64,000 nt of DNA from Croceibacterium sp. TMG7-5b_MA50 (lineage in GTDB: Bacteria; Pseudomonadota; Alphaproteobacteria; Sphingomonadales; Sphingomonadaceae). Under the pieces are notes generated by a model that was not told the origin of the DNA, made no database searches, and saw only the letters and a list, made by a program, of their open reading frames with translations. The position numbers were made by a program, and so were the translations under genes. Positions within the stretch are counted from its first letter, which is position 1; the number at the start of each line of letters is the position of its first letter. Of the stretch, positions 18,253 to 25,948 are shown piece by piece. The stretch covers positions 142,001 through 206,000 of the forward strand of contig NZ_CP156082.1 of assembly GCF_039830145.1 (NCBI RefSeq), written 5' to 3'.

Positions 18253-19074
18253 ATGCGCCTCGCCATCCGCCATACCACCCGGTTCCGGTTCAACAGCCCG
18301 GTCAAGCACGGGCTGCACCGCCTGCGCCTGATCCCCAAGGAGACGCAGGGGCAGCGGATCGTCGACTGGGGCATGACCTATGTCGGCGCGACGGAGGAGC
18401 TGGTGTATGACGACCAGAACCATAACCGCGTCATCCTGATCAGCGTCGTCGAAGGGGCGGAGGAGTTGGTGATCACCGCCGCCGGGCAGGTCGACACGGT
18501 CGATCATGCCGGCGTGCTTGGCGCACATTCGGGTCACATGCCGCTCTGGTCGTTCATGGGGCAGACCGCGCTGACGAAGACCGGCCCGCAACTGCGCCGA
18601 CTGCTGGCGCAGCTGGAACGCAGCCCCGACGGCGTGCTGCCGACGCTGCACCATCTATCCGCGCTGATCCTGGACCGCGTGCCGTATCGCAAGGGGCGCA
18701 CCAGCGTCGCCACCACGGCGGAGGAGGCGGTTACCGGCGGGCAGGGCGTGTGCCAGGATCATGCGCACATCTTCCTCGCCGCAGCGCGCGCGCTGGATAT
18801 ACCGGCGCGCTATGTCAGCGGCTACCTGAAGCTGGACGACCGGCCCGATCAGGACGCAACCCATGCCTGGGCGGAAGCCTGGGTGGAGGGGCTGGGCTGG
18901 GTCGGCTTCGATGTCAGCAACGGCATCTGCCCCGACCAGCGCTACGTCCGGGTGGCGACTGGCCGCGACTATCGCGATGCCGCGCCGATCACCGGCGTCG
19001 GCTTCGGTACTGTTACGCAGGACCTGACTGTGGACCTGGCAGTGGAACAGCAGGTAGGGGGCCAGCAGCAGTGA
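18253..19074 (+). CDS. Transglutaminase-like cysteine protease/amidase
   Basis: 273 residues. N-terminal beta domain (about 1-110) and C-terminal transglutaminase-like core with Cys167 in GGQGVCQDHAH, His204 in DATHAWAEAW and Asp220 in VGFDVSNG, a complete Cys-His-Asp triad. Proteins of this family in ATP-grasp cassettes are predicted peptidases or amide transferases acting on the ligase product. No signal peptide is seen, so it is likely cytosolic. It lies 15 bp after the alpha-E gene and 13 bp before the Anbu gene. Confidence 0.93.
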   Translation: MRLAIRHTTRFRFNSPVKHGLHRLRLIPKETQGQRIVDWGMTYVGATEELVYDDQNHNRVILISVVEGAEELVITAAGQVDTVDHAGVLGAHSGHMPLWSFMGQTALTKTGPQLRRLLAQLERSPDGVLPTLHHLSALILDRVPYRKGRTSVATTAEEAVTGGQGVCQDHAHIFLAAARALDIPARYVSGYLKLDDRPDQDATHAWAEAWVEGLGWVGFDVSNGICPDQRYVRVATGRDYRDAAPITGVGFGTVTQDLTVDLAVEQQVGGQQQ

Positions 19075-19087
19075 GCAGGATGTAAGC

Positions 19088-19840
19088 ATGACCTATTGCG
19101 TGGGAATGGTGCTGGACCGCGGACTGGTGCTGATGAGCGATACCCGCACCAATTCGGGCGTCGACAACATCAGCGTGTTCCGCAAGATGTTCCGGTGGAG
19201 CGTGCCGGGCGACCGGACGCTGGCATTGATGACGGCGGGCAATCTCGCCACCACGCAAGCGGTCATCAGCCGGCTGGAGGAGCGGACCAAGGCGCCCGCC
19301 GACCGGCACAATTCGCTGCTGGAACTGCCCACCATGTTCCAGGTCGCCGTCGAAGTGGGCAAGCTGCTGCGCGAGACGATCCAGGAAACGCAGAGTGAGA
19401 ATGGCGCCAACGGTAAAGGGCGCTTCACCGCCAGCCTGATCCTGGCCGGCCAGATCAAGGGCATGGAGCCGCGCCTGTTCCTGGTCTATCCCGAAGGCAA
19501 TTTCATCGAGGCGAGCTTCGATACGCCGTTCTTCCAGATCGGGGAGACCAAGTACGGCCGACCGATCCTGATCCGTGGTTACGAGCGGACGATGAGCTTC
19601 GAGGATGCGGTGAAGCTGATGATGGTCAGCTTCGATTCCACGCTGAAGGCGAACCTGTCGGTCGGTATGCCGCTGGACCTGCTGGTGCTGGAACGCGACA
19701 ATTTCGAACCGTTGCACGACCGCCGGATCGAGAGCACCAATCCGTTCTTCGAGCAGATCAGCAATTCCTGGGGCGACGCGCTGCGCAACGCCTTCCACTC
19801 GCTGCCCGGTTACAGCTTCAAGCAGAAGCAGGACGGCTGA
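19088..19840 (+). CDS. Anbu (ancestral beta-subunit) proteasome-like peptidase
   Basis: 250 residues. Starts with MTYCVGMVLDRGLVLMSDTR: after Met removal Thr2 would be the N-terminal nucleophile, and the Asp-Thr-Arg segment is the proteasome/HslV-type beta-subunit signature. Length and opening match the Anbu family, which forms HslV-like self-compartmentalised assemblies without a dedicated ATPase in the same operon. Conserved linkage to ATP-grasp, alpha-E and transglutaminase genes supports the call. The substrate is unknown. The start cannot move upstream without losing the N-terminal Thr. Confidence 0.93.
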   Translation: MTYCVGMVLDRGLVLMSDTRTNSGVDNISVFRKMFRWSVPGDRTLALMTAGNLATTQAVISRLEERTKAPADRHNSLLELPTMFQVAVEVGKLLRETIQETQSENGANGKGRFTASLILAGQIKGMEPRLFLVYPEGNFIEASFDTPFFQIGETKYGRPILIRGYERTMSFEDAVKLMMVSFDSTLKANLSVGMPLDLLVLERDNFEPLHDRRIESTNPFFEQISNSWGDALRNAFHSLPGYSFKQKQDG

Positions 19841-19996
19841 TTCGGCCACGGTGCGGGTAGGGGTTCGCGGCTAGGCAATCGCCCGGATTGCCGCGCGATC
19901 CGGAATGGCTCCGAAATGGAGCAATCGGCCAAGGCGAAAACGGGGGTCAGGGGCGGTGGGGTCCGTTCTATCGCTCCACTGTGGCGGGACATCGAC

Positions 19997-20755
19997 GTGC
20001 AGGATGACGGCGCGGCCGACATCCTCCGGGACATGGAACGCACACACCTTCACATCCTCGGCGGCACCAGCCGCTCCCGCGCCGAACAGGCCCGCATCGC
20101 CTTCGCCCTGGGCCACCATGCAGAGGTCTATGGCAGCCTGGAGGAGTTCTTCGAACGTCCGCCGGTCGAAGGGATCATCCTCGCCGCGCAGGACACGGTC
20201 ACCGGCGGCACGGCCGGGCTGGTCCGCCGCCTGGGCGAGGCCGGCGTGTGGCTGCCGCTGGTGATGACGGGCGAGGATTTCGCCATCGACCAGGTGGTGG
20301 ACGCGATCGGTGACGGGGCGATCGATTGTCTGGCCCTGCCGCTGGAGATGGGCACGCTGGCCCGCCGCCTGCAGCGTATCCTGATCGCCGCCGGTCCCAT
20401 CGTGGAGGTCCGCCGCCGCCAGATCGAATCGCGCACCCGCATCGGCCAGTTGAGCCGGCGCGAGCGGGAGGTGCTGGAATGCCTTGCCGCCGGCCGATCG
20501 AACAAGCTGATCGCCCGCGATCTTGGGATCAGCCCACGCACGGTCGAGATCCACCGCGCCAACATGATGACCAAGCTGGGCGCTGGTCATGCTGCCGATG
20601 CTGTCCGTTTGTGGATGGATGCGCAGGGTAACTCCGCCCCCGTGTCCGCCGCCCCACTGGTGCCCGCCCGTGTCGCCGAGCCGGTCAGCATCCTGCGTCC
20701 GCCGGCAGAACCGCTGGCGCCCGTGGTCGATTTCCCGCTGCTGCGCCGGGCCTAG
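19997..20755 (+). CDS. LuxR-type regulator with divergent receiver-like domain
   Basis: About 252 residues. The C-terminal half has the LuxR/FixJ helix-turn-helix (QLSRREREVLECLAAGRS, then LIARDLGISPRTVEIHRANM). The N-terminal half has the alternating pattern of a receiver domain, but no convincing phospho-acceptor Asp is seen where a LDV-type strand should be, so it may be a pseudo-receiver. A disordered Pro/Ala tail follows the HTH. The start is uncertain: ATG 19916, GTG 19997 and ATG 20033 share the frame. GC-rich third positions begin just before 19997, and the domain core begins after 20033. The 3' CTAG is shared with the convergent gene's stop. Confidence 0.82.
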   Translation: MQDDGAADILRDMERTHLHILGGTSRSRAEQARIAFALGHHAEVYGSLEEFFERPPVEGIILAAQDTVTGGTAGLVRRLGEAGVWLPLVMTGEDFAIDQVVDAIGDGAIDCLALPLEMGTLARRLQRILIAAGPIVEVRRRQIESRTRIGQLSRREREVLECLAAGRSNKLIARDLGISPRTVEIHRANMMTKLGAGHAADAVRLWMDAQGNSAPVSAAPLVPARVAEPVSILRPPAEPLAPVVDFPLLRRA

Positions 20756-21462
20756 CGGCAGAAAGCGCGTCCGCCGCCGCTGACCCCTTCCAGGTGCAGG
20801 TGGTCGCGGTGGGCGGCGTTGTATTCGGGACTGAGCACGGTGGAGAAGCGGCGGCATGCGCTGCGCTGCACAGTGCGCAGGAATTCCTGTTCGGCCGGGC
20901 TGCCGCCGTTCCAACCGGCCAGAACGGTAATCCGCCGCCCGTCCTGCAGCACGAAGGCGCCGATATCGACCGCCGCAGCGGTCCCGTGAGCCGACAGGCG
21001 ACTGGTGCCCGCGACGTTGCGACAATTGTAGCTGCCCATCGTTTCGACGGAACGCAGCGGGGAGCCAAGCAGCTCACGCGCCGCCCGGTCCGCGCCGAAG
21101 CGGACCCATCCAGCAAAGGCGGTGCTGACAGAACAGGTCAGCGCGCCGATGTTGCCGACCATCACCGTGCCGCTGTCGGATGCCAGGCTGGAGATCTGCA
21201 CGGTATTGACGTTGCTGCAACCGGGCGCGGGATAGCGGTCCGGCAGCATGGAGAAGCGGGCATTCGCGCCCGTGAGTCCGACCAGGCACTGCCGCCCCTC
21301 CGGGGTCTCCGCCACAGGTACGGAGGTAGTGCGAGGCGGCGTGTCCGCCTGCCGGACGCCGCCATCGGCGCAGCCGGCCAGCAAACCGACGGCAAGCAGG
21401 ACTGATATCGTTCTTGGCGCGGCCACGGGCGCAGCAATCCCCGGCAATGGTCGCCGATGCAA
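20752..21462 (-). CDS. Extensin-like C-terminal domain lipoprotein
   Basis: 236 residues. An N-terminal signal with lipobox LLAGC is followed by a Thr/Pro-rich linker and the extensin-like C domain (a DUF882/peptidase M15-related fold). Visible motifs are SYNCRNVAGTSRLSAHGTAA, AVDIGAF and HRDHLHLEG, the last two typical of Zn-binding M15-like proteins. This implies a periplasmic role near peptidoglycan, inferred from the family. The stop shares CTAG with the LuxR-type gene (convergent, 4 bp overlap). It is divergent from serC with about 96 bp between starts. Confidence 0.85.
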   Translation of the reverse strand: MHRRPLPGIAAPVAAPRTISVLLAVGLLAGCADGGVRQADTPPRTTSVPVAETPEGRQCLVGLTGANARFSMLPDRYPAPGCSNVNTVQISSLASDSGTVMVGNIGALTCSVSTAFAGWVRFGADRAARELLGSPLRSVETMGSYNCRNVAGTSRLSAHGTAAAVDIGAFVLQDGRRITVLAGWNGGSPAEQEFLRTVQRSACRRFSTVLSPEYNAAHRDHLHLEGVSGGGRAFCR

Positions 21463-21514
21463 CCGCTATCTGCTTGACTTGGTGAGCCCCGCCACTAGTC
21501 CCGGCGCCGGGCCA

Positions 21515-21553
21515 CGCGGTCCCAACGCCGCGCGAGCTCTCTGCAAGGAGAGA
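21515..21553 (+). promoter_or_regulatory. serC leader with SD-sequestering hairpins (serC-motif candidate)
   Basis: Two stem-loops lie directly before serC. The first pairs CGCGG (21515-21519) with CCGCG (21528-21532) around an 8-nt loop. The second pairs CTCTC (21537-21541) with GAGAG (21548-21552) around TGCAAG and covers the AGGAG Shine-Dalgarno. Position and design fit the serC RNA motif known from alphaproteobacterial serC leaders. The match is by memory and layout, not by a covariance search, and the ligand or signal of that motif is unknown. Confidence 0.5.
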
Positions 21554-21558
21554 CAGAC

Positions 21559-22710
21559 ATGACTGATACCAATACCCTGGCGGGCGACGTGCGTCCGCAG
21601 CCTGACACGCTTCCCGCCCGCCCGTTCTTTTCCTCGGGCCCCTGCGCCAAGCCGCCGGGCTGGGATGCGGCGAAGCTCCCCACCGACTCTCTCGGCCGCT
21701 CGCACCGCTCGAAGCTGGGCAAGTCGCGCCTCGCCACCTGCCTCGACCTGATCCGCGAAGTGCTGGAGGTGCCGGCGACGCACCGCATCGGCATCGTGCC
21801 CGGTTCCGACACCGGCGCGGTCGAGATGGCTATGTGGACCATGCTGGGCGCGCGGCCTGTCACCACCATCGCCTGGGAAAGCTTCGGCGAAGGCTGGGTG
21901 ACCGACGCGCTGAAGCAGCTGAAGCTCGATCCCACGGTGATCCGCGCGGATTACGGTCAGCTGCCGGACCTGGGCGCCGTCGACTGGAACAGCGACGTGA
22001 TCTTCACCTGGAACGGCACCACCAGCGGCGTGCGTGTGCCGAACGGCGACTGGATCGCCGCCGACCGCCAGGGCCTCGCCATCGCGGATGCCACCAGTGC
22101 CGTGTTCGCGCAGGATATCGCTTGGGACAAGTGCGACATCGTCACCTTCTCCTTCCAGAAGGCGCTGGGCGGGGAAGGCGCGCATGGCGTGCTGATCCTG
22201 GGGCCGCGCGCGGTTGAACGGCTGGAAAGCTACACCCCCGCATGGCCGCTGCCCAAGGTGTTCCGCCTCACCAAGGGCGGAAAGCTGGTGGAAGGCGTGT
22301 TCAAGGGGGAGACGATCAACACCCCCTCCATGCTGGTGATCGAGGATACGATCGCCTGCCTGGAATGGGGCAAGTCGATCGGCGGCCTTGCCGCCATGCA
22401 GGCGCGCGCCGACGCCAATGCCGCCGCGCTGGACGCGCTGGTGCAGGACCGCGACTGGCTGGGTCACCTCGCCACCGATCCGGCGAGCCGCTCCAACACC
22501 TCCGTCTGCCTGACGGTGGCCGGCGCGGACGAGGCGTTCATCAAGCGGTTCGCCAAGCTGCTGGAAGATGCAGGCGCGGCCTACGACATCGCGGGTTATC
22601 GCGACGCCCCGCCGGGTCTGCGCATCTGGTGCGGCGCCACGGTGGATGCGGCCGACATCACCGCACTCGGCCCCTGGCTCGACTGGGCCTACGCCCAGGC
22701 GAACGGCTGA
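21559..22710 (+). CDS. serC: Phosphoserine aminotransferase
   Basis: 383 residues. Converts 3-phosphohydroxypyruvate and glutamate to phosphoserine in serine synthesis and can serve PLP synthesis too. It belongs to the alphaproteobacterial/archaeal SerC subtype, with FFSSGPCAKPPGW, GRSHRSKLGKSRL and the PLP-Lys in VTFSFQKALGGEGAHG. The start ATG follows AAGGAG by 8 nt, but that sequence sits in a hairpin. serA follows 94 bp downstream on the same strand. Confidence 0.96.
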   Translation: MTDTNTLAGDVRPQPDTLPARPFFSSGPCAKPPGWDAAKLPTDSLGRSHRSKLGKSRLATCLDLIREVLEVPATHRIGIVPGSDTGAVEMAMWTMLGARPVTTIAWESFGEGWVTDALKQLKLDPTVIRADYGQLPDLGAVDWNSDVIFTWNGTTSGVRVPNGDWIAADRQGLAIADATSAVFAQDIAWDKCDIVTFSFQKALGGEGAHGVLILGPRAVERLESYTPAWPLPKVFRLTKGGKLVEGVFKGETINTPSMLVIEDTIACLEWGKSIGGLAAMQARADANAAALDALVQDRDWLGHLATDPASRSNTSVCLTVAGADEAFIKRFAKLLEDAGAAYDIAGYRDAPPGLRIWCGATVDAADITALGPWLDWAYAQANG

Positions 22711-22804
22711 CCCCTTCCAAATCCTGACAAATTCTGCCGGGTCCCCGCGCACGAACGGCGCGCACCTGGCTGCCTCCCCCACGCAGGGGAGAAGGAGCAA
22801 TGAC

Positions 22805-24388
22805 ATGACCAAGCCCAAGGTTCTGATTTCGGACAAGATGGACAGCAACGCCGCGCGTATCTTCCAGGAGAACGGCTGCGACGTTGACGTGAAGACCGGC
22901 ATGACGCCGGACGAGCTGAAGGCGGTGATCGGCCAGTATGACGGCCTCGCCATCCGCTCCTCCACCAGGGTGACGGCCGATATCCTGGATGCTGCCACCA
23001 ACCTGAAGGTCATCGGCCGCGCCGGAATTGGCGTGGACAATGTCGATATTCCGGCCGCATCCGCGCGCGGTGTGGTTGTGATGAACACGCCGTTCGGAAA
23101 TTCGATCACCACCGCCGAACATGCGATCGCCATGATCTTCGCGCTGGCCCGCCAGCTGCCGGAAGCCGACGCCAGCACGCAGGCGGGCAAGTGGGAAAAG
23201 AACCGCTTCATGGGGGTGGAGGTCACGGGCAAGATCCTGGGCCTGATCGGCGCGGGCAATATCGGCGCCATCGTCGCCAGCCGCGCGCTTGGGCTGAAGA
23301 TGAAGGTCGTTGCCTATGACCCGTTCCTGACCCCCGACCGCGCGGTGGAGCTGGGGATCGAGAAGGTCGATCTGGAGACGCTGCTGCAGCGGGCCGACTT
23401 CATCACGCTGCACACGCCACTGACGGACGAGACGCGCAACATTCTCAGCCGTGAGCGGCTGGAGAAGGCCAAGAAGGGCGTGCGCATCGTCAATTGCGCG
23501 CGCGGCGGCCTGGTGGACGAGGCGGCGCTGAAGGACCTGCTGGAAAGCGGCCACATCGCCGGCGCGGCGCTGGACGTGTTCGTGGAGGAACCGGCCAAGC
23601 AGAACCCGCTGTTCGGCACGCCCAACTTCATCTGCACCCCGCATCTGGGCGCCTCCACCACGGAGGCGCAGGTGAATGTCGCGCTGCAGGTGGCCGAGCA
23701 GATGGCCGATTACCTGGTGACTGGCGGCGTCACCAACGCGCTCAACATGCCCAGCCTCTCGGCGGAGGAAGCCCCCCGGCTGAAGCCCTACATGGCGCTG
23801 GCGGAAAAGCTCGGCAGCTTGGTGGGCCAGTTGGCCCATGGTGATCTGCCGCGCGTCAGTGTGGAGACGGAGGGCGCCGCGGCGCAGCTTAACCAGAAGC
23901 CTATCGTCGGCGCGGTGCTGGCCGGCCTGATGCAGCGCTTCAGCCAGAGCGTGAACATGGTCAACGCCCCCTTCCTGGCGCGCGAGCGTGGGATCGAGGT
24001 GCGCGAGATCCGCAACGAGCGCGAAGGCACCTACAGCACGCTGGTGCGCGTGACCGTATCGACCAGCCAGGGCGACCGGTCGGTAGCGGGTACGCTGTTC
24101 GGCCATGGCGGCCCGCGCCTGGTGGAGATCTTCGGCATCGGCATCGAGGCGGAGCTCGACGGCCACATGCTGTATATCGTGAACGAGGATGCGCCCGGCT
24201 TCATCGGCCGCATCGGTTCGCTGCTGGGCGAGGCGGGGATCAATATCGGGACCTTCCACCTGGGTCGCCGTGCGGCCGGGGGCGAGGCGGTGCTGCTGCT
24301 GTCCGTCGACCAGCCGATCACGCCCGATCTGGTGGCGCGCGCGCAGGCCTTGCAGGGCGTGAAGGTGGTGACGCCGCTCTCGTTCTGA
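22805..24388 (+). CDS. serA: D-3-phosphoglycerate dehydrogenase
   Basis: 527 residues, the long type-I form. Oxidises 3-phosphoglycerate in the first step of serine synthesis. Seen are IGRAGIGVDNVD, the NAD fold GLIGAGNIGAIVASRA, the catalytic region NCARGGLVDE and TPHLGASTTEAQ, an intervening ASB domain, and a C-terminal ACT domain beginning at MLYIVNEDAPGFIG, implying feedback by serine. AAGGAG precedes the ATG, and a 6-bp stem (22774-22779 with 22786-22791) sits immediately upstream of it, echoing the serC leader. Terminated by the strong hairpin at 24397. Confidence 0.97.
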   Translation: MTKPKVLISDKMDSNAARIFQENGCDVDVKTGMTPDELKAVIGQYDGLAIRSSTRVTADILDAATNLKVIGRAGIGVDNVDIPAASARGVVVMNTPFGNSITTAEHAIAMIFALARQLPEADASTQAGKWEKNRFMGVEVTGKILGLIGAGNIGAIVASRALGLKMKVVAYDPFLTPDRAVELGIEKVDLETLLQRADFITLHTPLTDETRNILSRERLEKAKKGVRIVNCARGGLVDEAALKDLLESGHIAGAALDVFVEEPAKQNPLFGTPNFICTPHLGASTTEAQVNVALQVAEQMADYLVTGGVTNALNMPSLSAEEAPRLKPYMALAEKLGSLVGQLAHGDLPRVSVETEGAAAQLNQKPIVGAVLAGLMQRFSQSVNMVNAPFLARERGIEVREIRNEREGTYSTLVRVTVSTSQGDRSVAGTLFGHGGPRLVEIFGIGIEAELDGHMLYIVNEDAPGFIGRIGSLLGEAGINIGTFHLGRRAAGGEAVLLLSVDQPITPDLVARAQALQGVKVVTPLSF

Positions 24389-24396
24389 TCCCGCAC

Positions 24397-24438
24397 GCGG
24401 GTGGGCGGGCAGGGGTGCTTCCCCTGCCTGCCACCCGC
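24397..24438 (+). terminator. Long GC-rich hairpin after serA
   Basis: Arm 24397-24415 pairs with arm 24421-24438 around loop TGCTT with a single mismatch/bulge, starting 8 bp after the serA stop. There is no long T-run. It most likely ends serC-serA transcription or lowers read-through into hisZ, which starts 20 bp beyond. Confidence 0.7.
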
Positions 24439-24457
24439 CGCTAAGGCCCACGGCATC

Positions 24458-25564
24458 ATGATCGACCCTGCCGACCTGTTACCCGAGGGGCTGGAAGACC
24501 GCCTGCCCACCAGCGCCGCTGCCGCCACGCGGGTGGAGCGCGCCGTGCTCGACCTGCTGGACGCCCACGGCTACGACCGGGTGCGTCCGCCGCTGGTCGA
24601 GTTCGAGCGGGCGATGATGCGCCGCATGACCGGCATGCACACCCGCCACATGTTCCGCTTCGTCGATCCGGCGAGCTTGCGGATGCTGGCGCTGCGGTCC
24701 GACATGACGCCGCAGGTGGGACGGATCGCCGCCACCGGCCTCGCCGACCGGCAGCGCCCCTTGCGCCTGTGCTATGCCGGGCAGGTCGCGCGAATGGTGG
24801 GCGACATGCTCGATCCCCGACGCGAGAACCTGCAGGTCGGGGCCGAACTGATCGGCAGTGACGGCATCGCCGCCGCCGGGGAGATCGTGGAGCTGGCGAT
24901 CGCCGCGCTGGAGGCGGCAGGCGCCGGCGGCATCTCGGTCGATTTTACCCTGCCCGACAGCGTGGACCTGCTGGCGGCGGAGCAACAACTTAGCGAGGAA
25001 ACCGCGCAGGCGATCCGGCGGGAGCTGGACAGCAAGGATGCCGGCGCACTGGTCGCGGCGGGCGGCGGCGACTTTGTGCCGCTGCTCTATGCCAGCGGAC
25101 CGTTCGATCATGCCATTGCCCGGCTGGCGGAGTTCGATCGTGCCGGCGTGCTCGCCAGCCGGATAGATGGGCTGCGGCAGGTTGCCGGACGCGTGGCGGG
25201 CCGTGCGCGACTGACGCTCGACCCGGCGGAGCGGCATGGCTTCGGCTATCAAAGCTGGTTCGGGTTTACGCTGTACGCAGAAGGCGTGCGTGGCCCGCTG
25301 GGACGGGGTGGCACCTACCAGATCGCCGGCACTGACGAGGCGGCGACCGGCTTTTCGCTGTATCCGGAGGAACTGGTCGAGTTGCTTAGGGATGCGGATA
25401 CGCCGCGCTCGACGCTATTTCTCCCGGTCGGCCATGATCCCGCCGGCGCGGCTGCCGCGCGGGCGGATGGCTGGCGCGCTGTCGCAGCCCTGTCGGAGAA
25501 GGACGATGCGAAGGCGCTCGGCTGCACGCATGTGCTGGCCGAAGGCGCGATCCGGCAATTATGA
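24458..25564 (+). CDS. hisZ: ATP phosphoribosyltransferase regulatory subunit
   Basis: 368 residues. A catalytically inactive class II aminoacyl-tRNA-synthetase-like paralogue that forms a hetero-octamer with short-form HisG. Class II motif 2-like LRSDMTPQVGRIAA, RLCYAGQVAR and the glycine-rich RGGTYQIAG segment are present. No anticodon-binding domain follows, which separates it from HisS. Start ATG 24458 is just after the hairpin. hisG is not in the window, and the other his genes are 30 kb away. It overlaps the response-regulator gene end by 6 bp. Confidence 0.9.
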   Translation: MIDPADLLPEGLEDRLPTSAAAATRVERAVLDLLDAHGYDRVRPPLVEFERAMMRRMTGMHTRHMFRFVDPASLRMLALRSDMTPQVGRIAATGLADRQRPLRLCYAGQVARMVGDMLDPRRENLQVGAELIGSDGIAAAGEIVELAIAALEAAGAGGISVDFTLPDSVDLLAAEQQLSEETAQAIRRELDSKDAGALVAAGGGDFVPLLYASGPFDHAIARLAEFDRAGVLASRIDGLRQVAGRVAGRARLTLDPAERHGFGYQSWFGFTLYAEGVRGPLGRGGTYQIAGTDEAATGFSLYPEELVELLRDADTPRSTLFLPVGHDPAGAAAARADGWRAVAALSEKDDAKALGCTHVLAEGAIRQL

Positions 25565-25948
25565 GCTGACGGTGGCCTGCTTCTGACTGGCCATTGCACG
25601 GGCGATCACGTCACGCGCATTTGCCGGCTTCGCCACCAATGGTGCGCCCAGATTGCGGACGAGTTCGTCCTGCCGATCGAGATCGCCCGAATGCAGGATG
25701 AAGGGCACACCGCGGCGCCGCAGGATGGCCACCACCGGCAGGCACGTGTCTCCGCCGCCCAGATTGACGTCCAGCACCGCCGTATCGATCTCGGCATCCT
25801 CGGCAAATGCCAACGCTTCCGTAAGGCGCCGCGCTGACAGGTAGCCGCAGCCGACGTCCTCCGCCGCGATTTCCAAATCCATCAAGACGAGCGGCTCATC
25901 CTCGACCAGCAGGATGGTGCAGTGTTCGCCGTTGTCTGCGCCGCTCAT
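25559..25948 (-). CDS. Single-domain response regulator coupled to LOV kinase
   Basis: 129 residues, receiver domain only. VEDEPLVLMDLE (acidic site), AVLDVNLGG (phospho-acceptor Asp), FILHSGD (Ser) and VAKPA (Lys) are visible. Its ATG overlaps the kinase stop as ATGA, which makes it the likely phosphorylation partner of the LOV kinase. It has no DNA-binding output, so it probably acts by protein contact or as a phosphate sink. The longer upstream frame is kinase shadow. Confidence 0.9.
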   Translation of the reverse strand: MSGADNGEHCTILLVEDEPLVLMDLEIAAEDVGCGYLSARRLTEALAFAEDAEIDTAVLDVNLGGGDTCLPVVAILRRRGVPFILHSGDLDRQDELVRNLGAPLVAKPANARDVIARAMASQKQATVSS

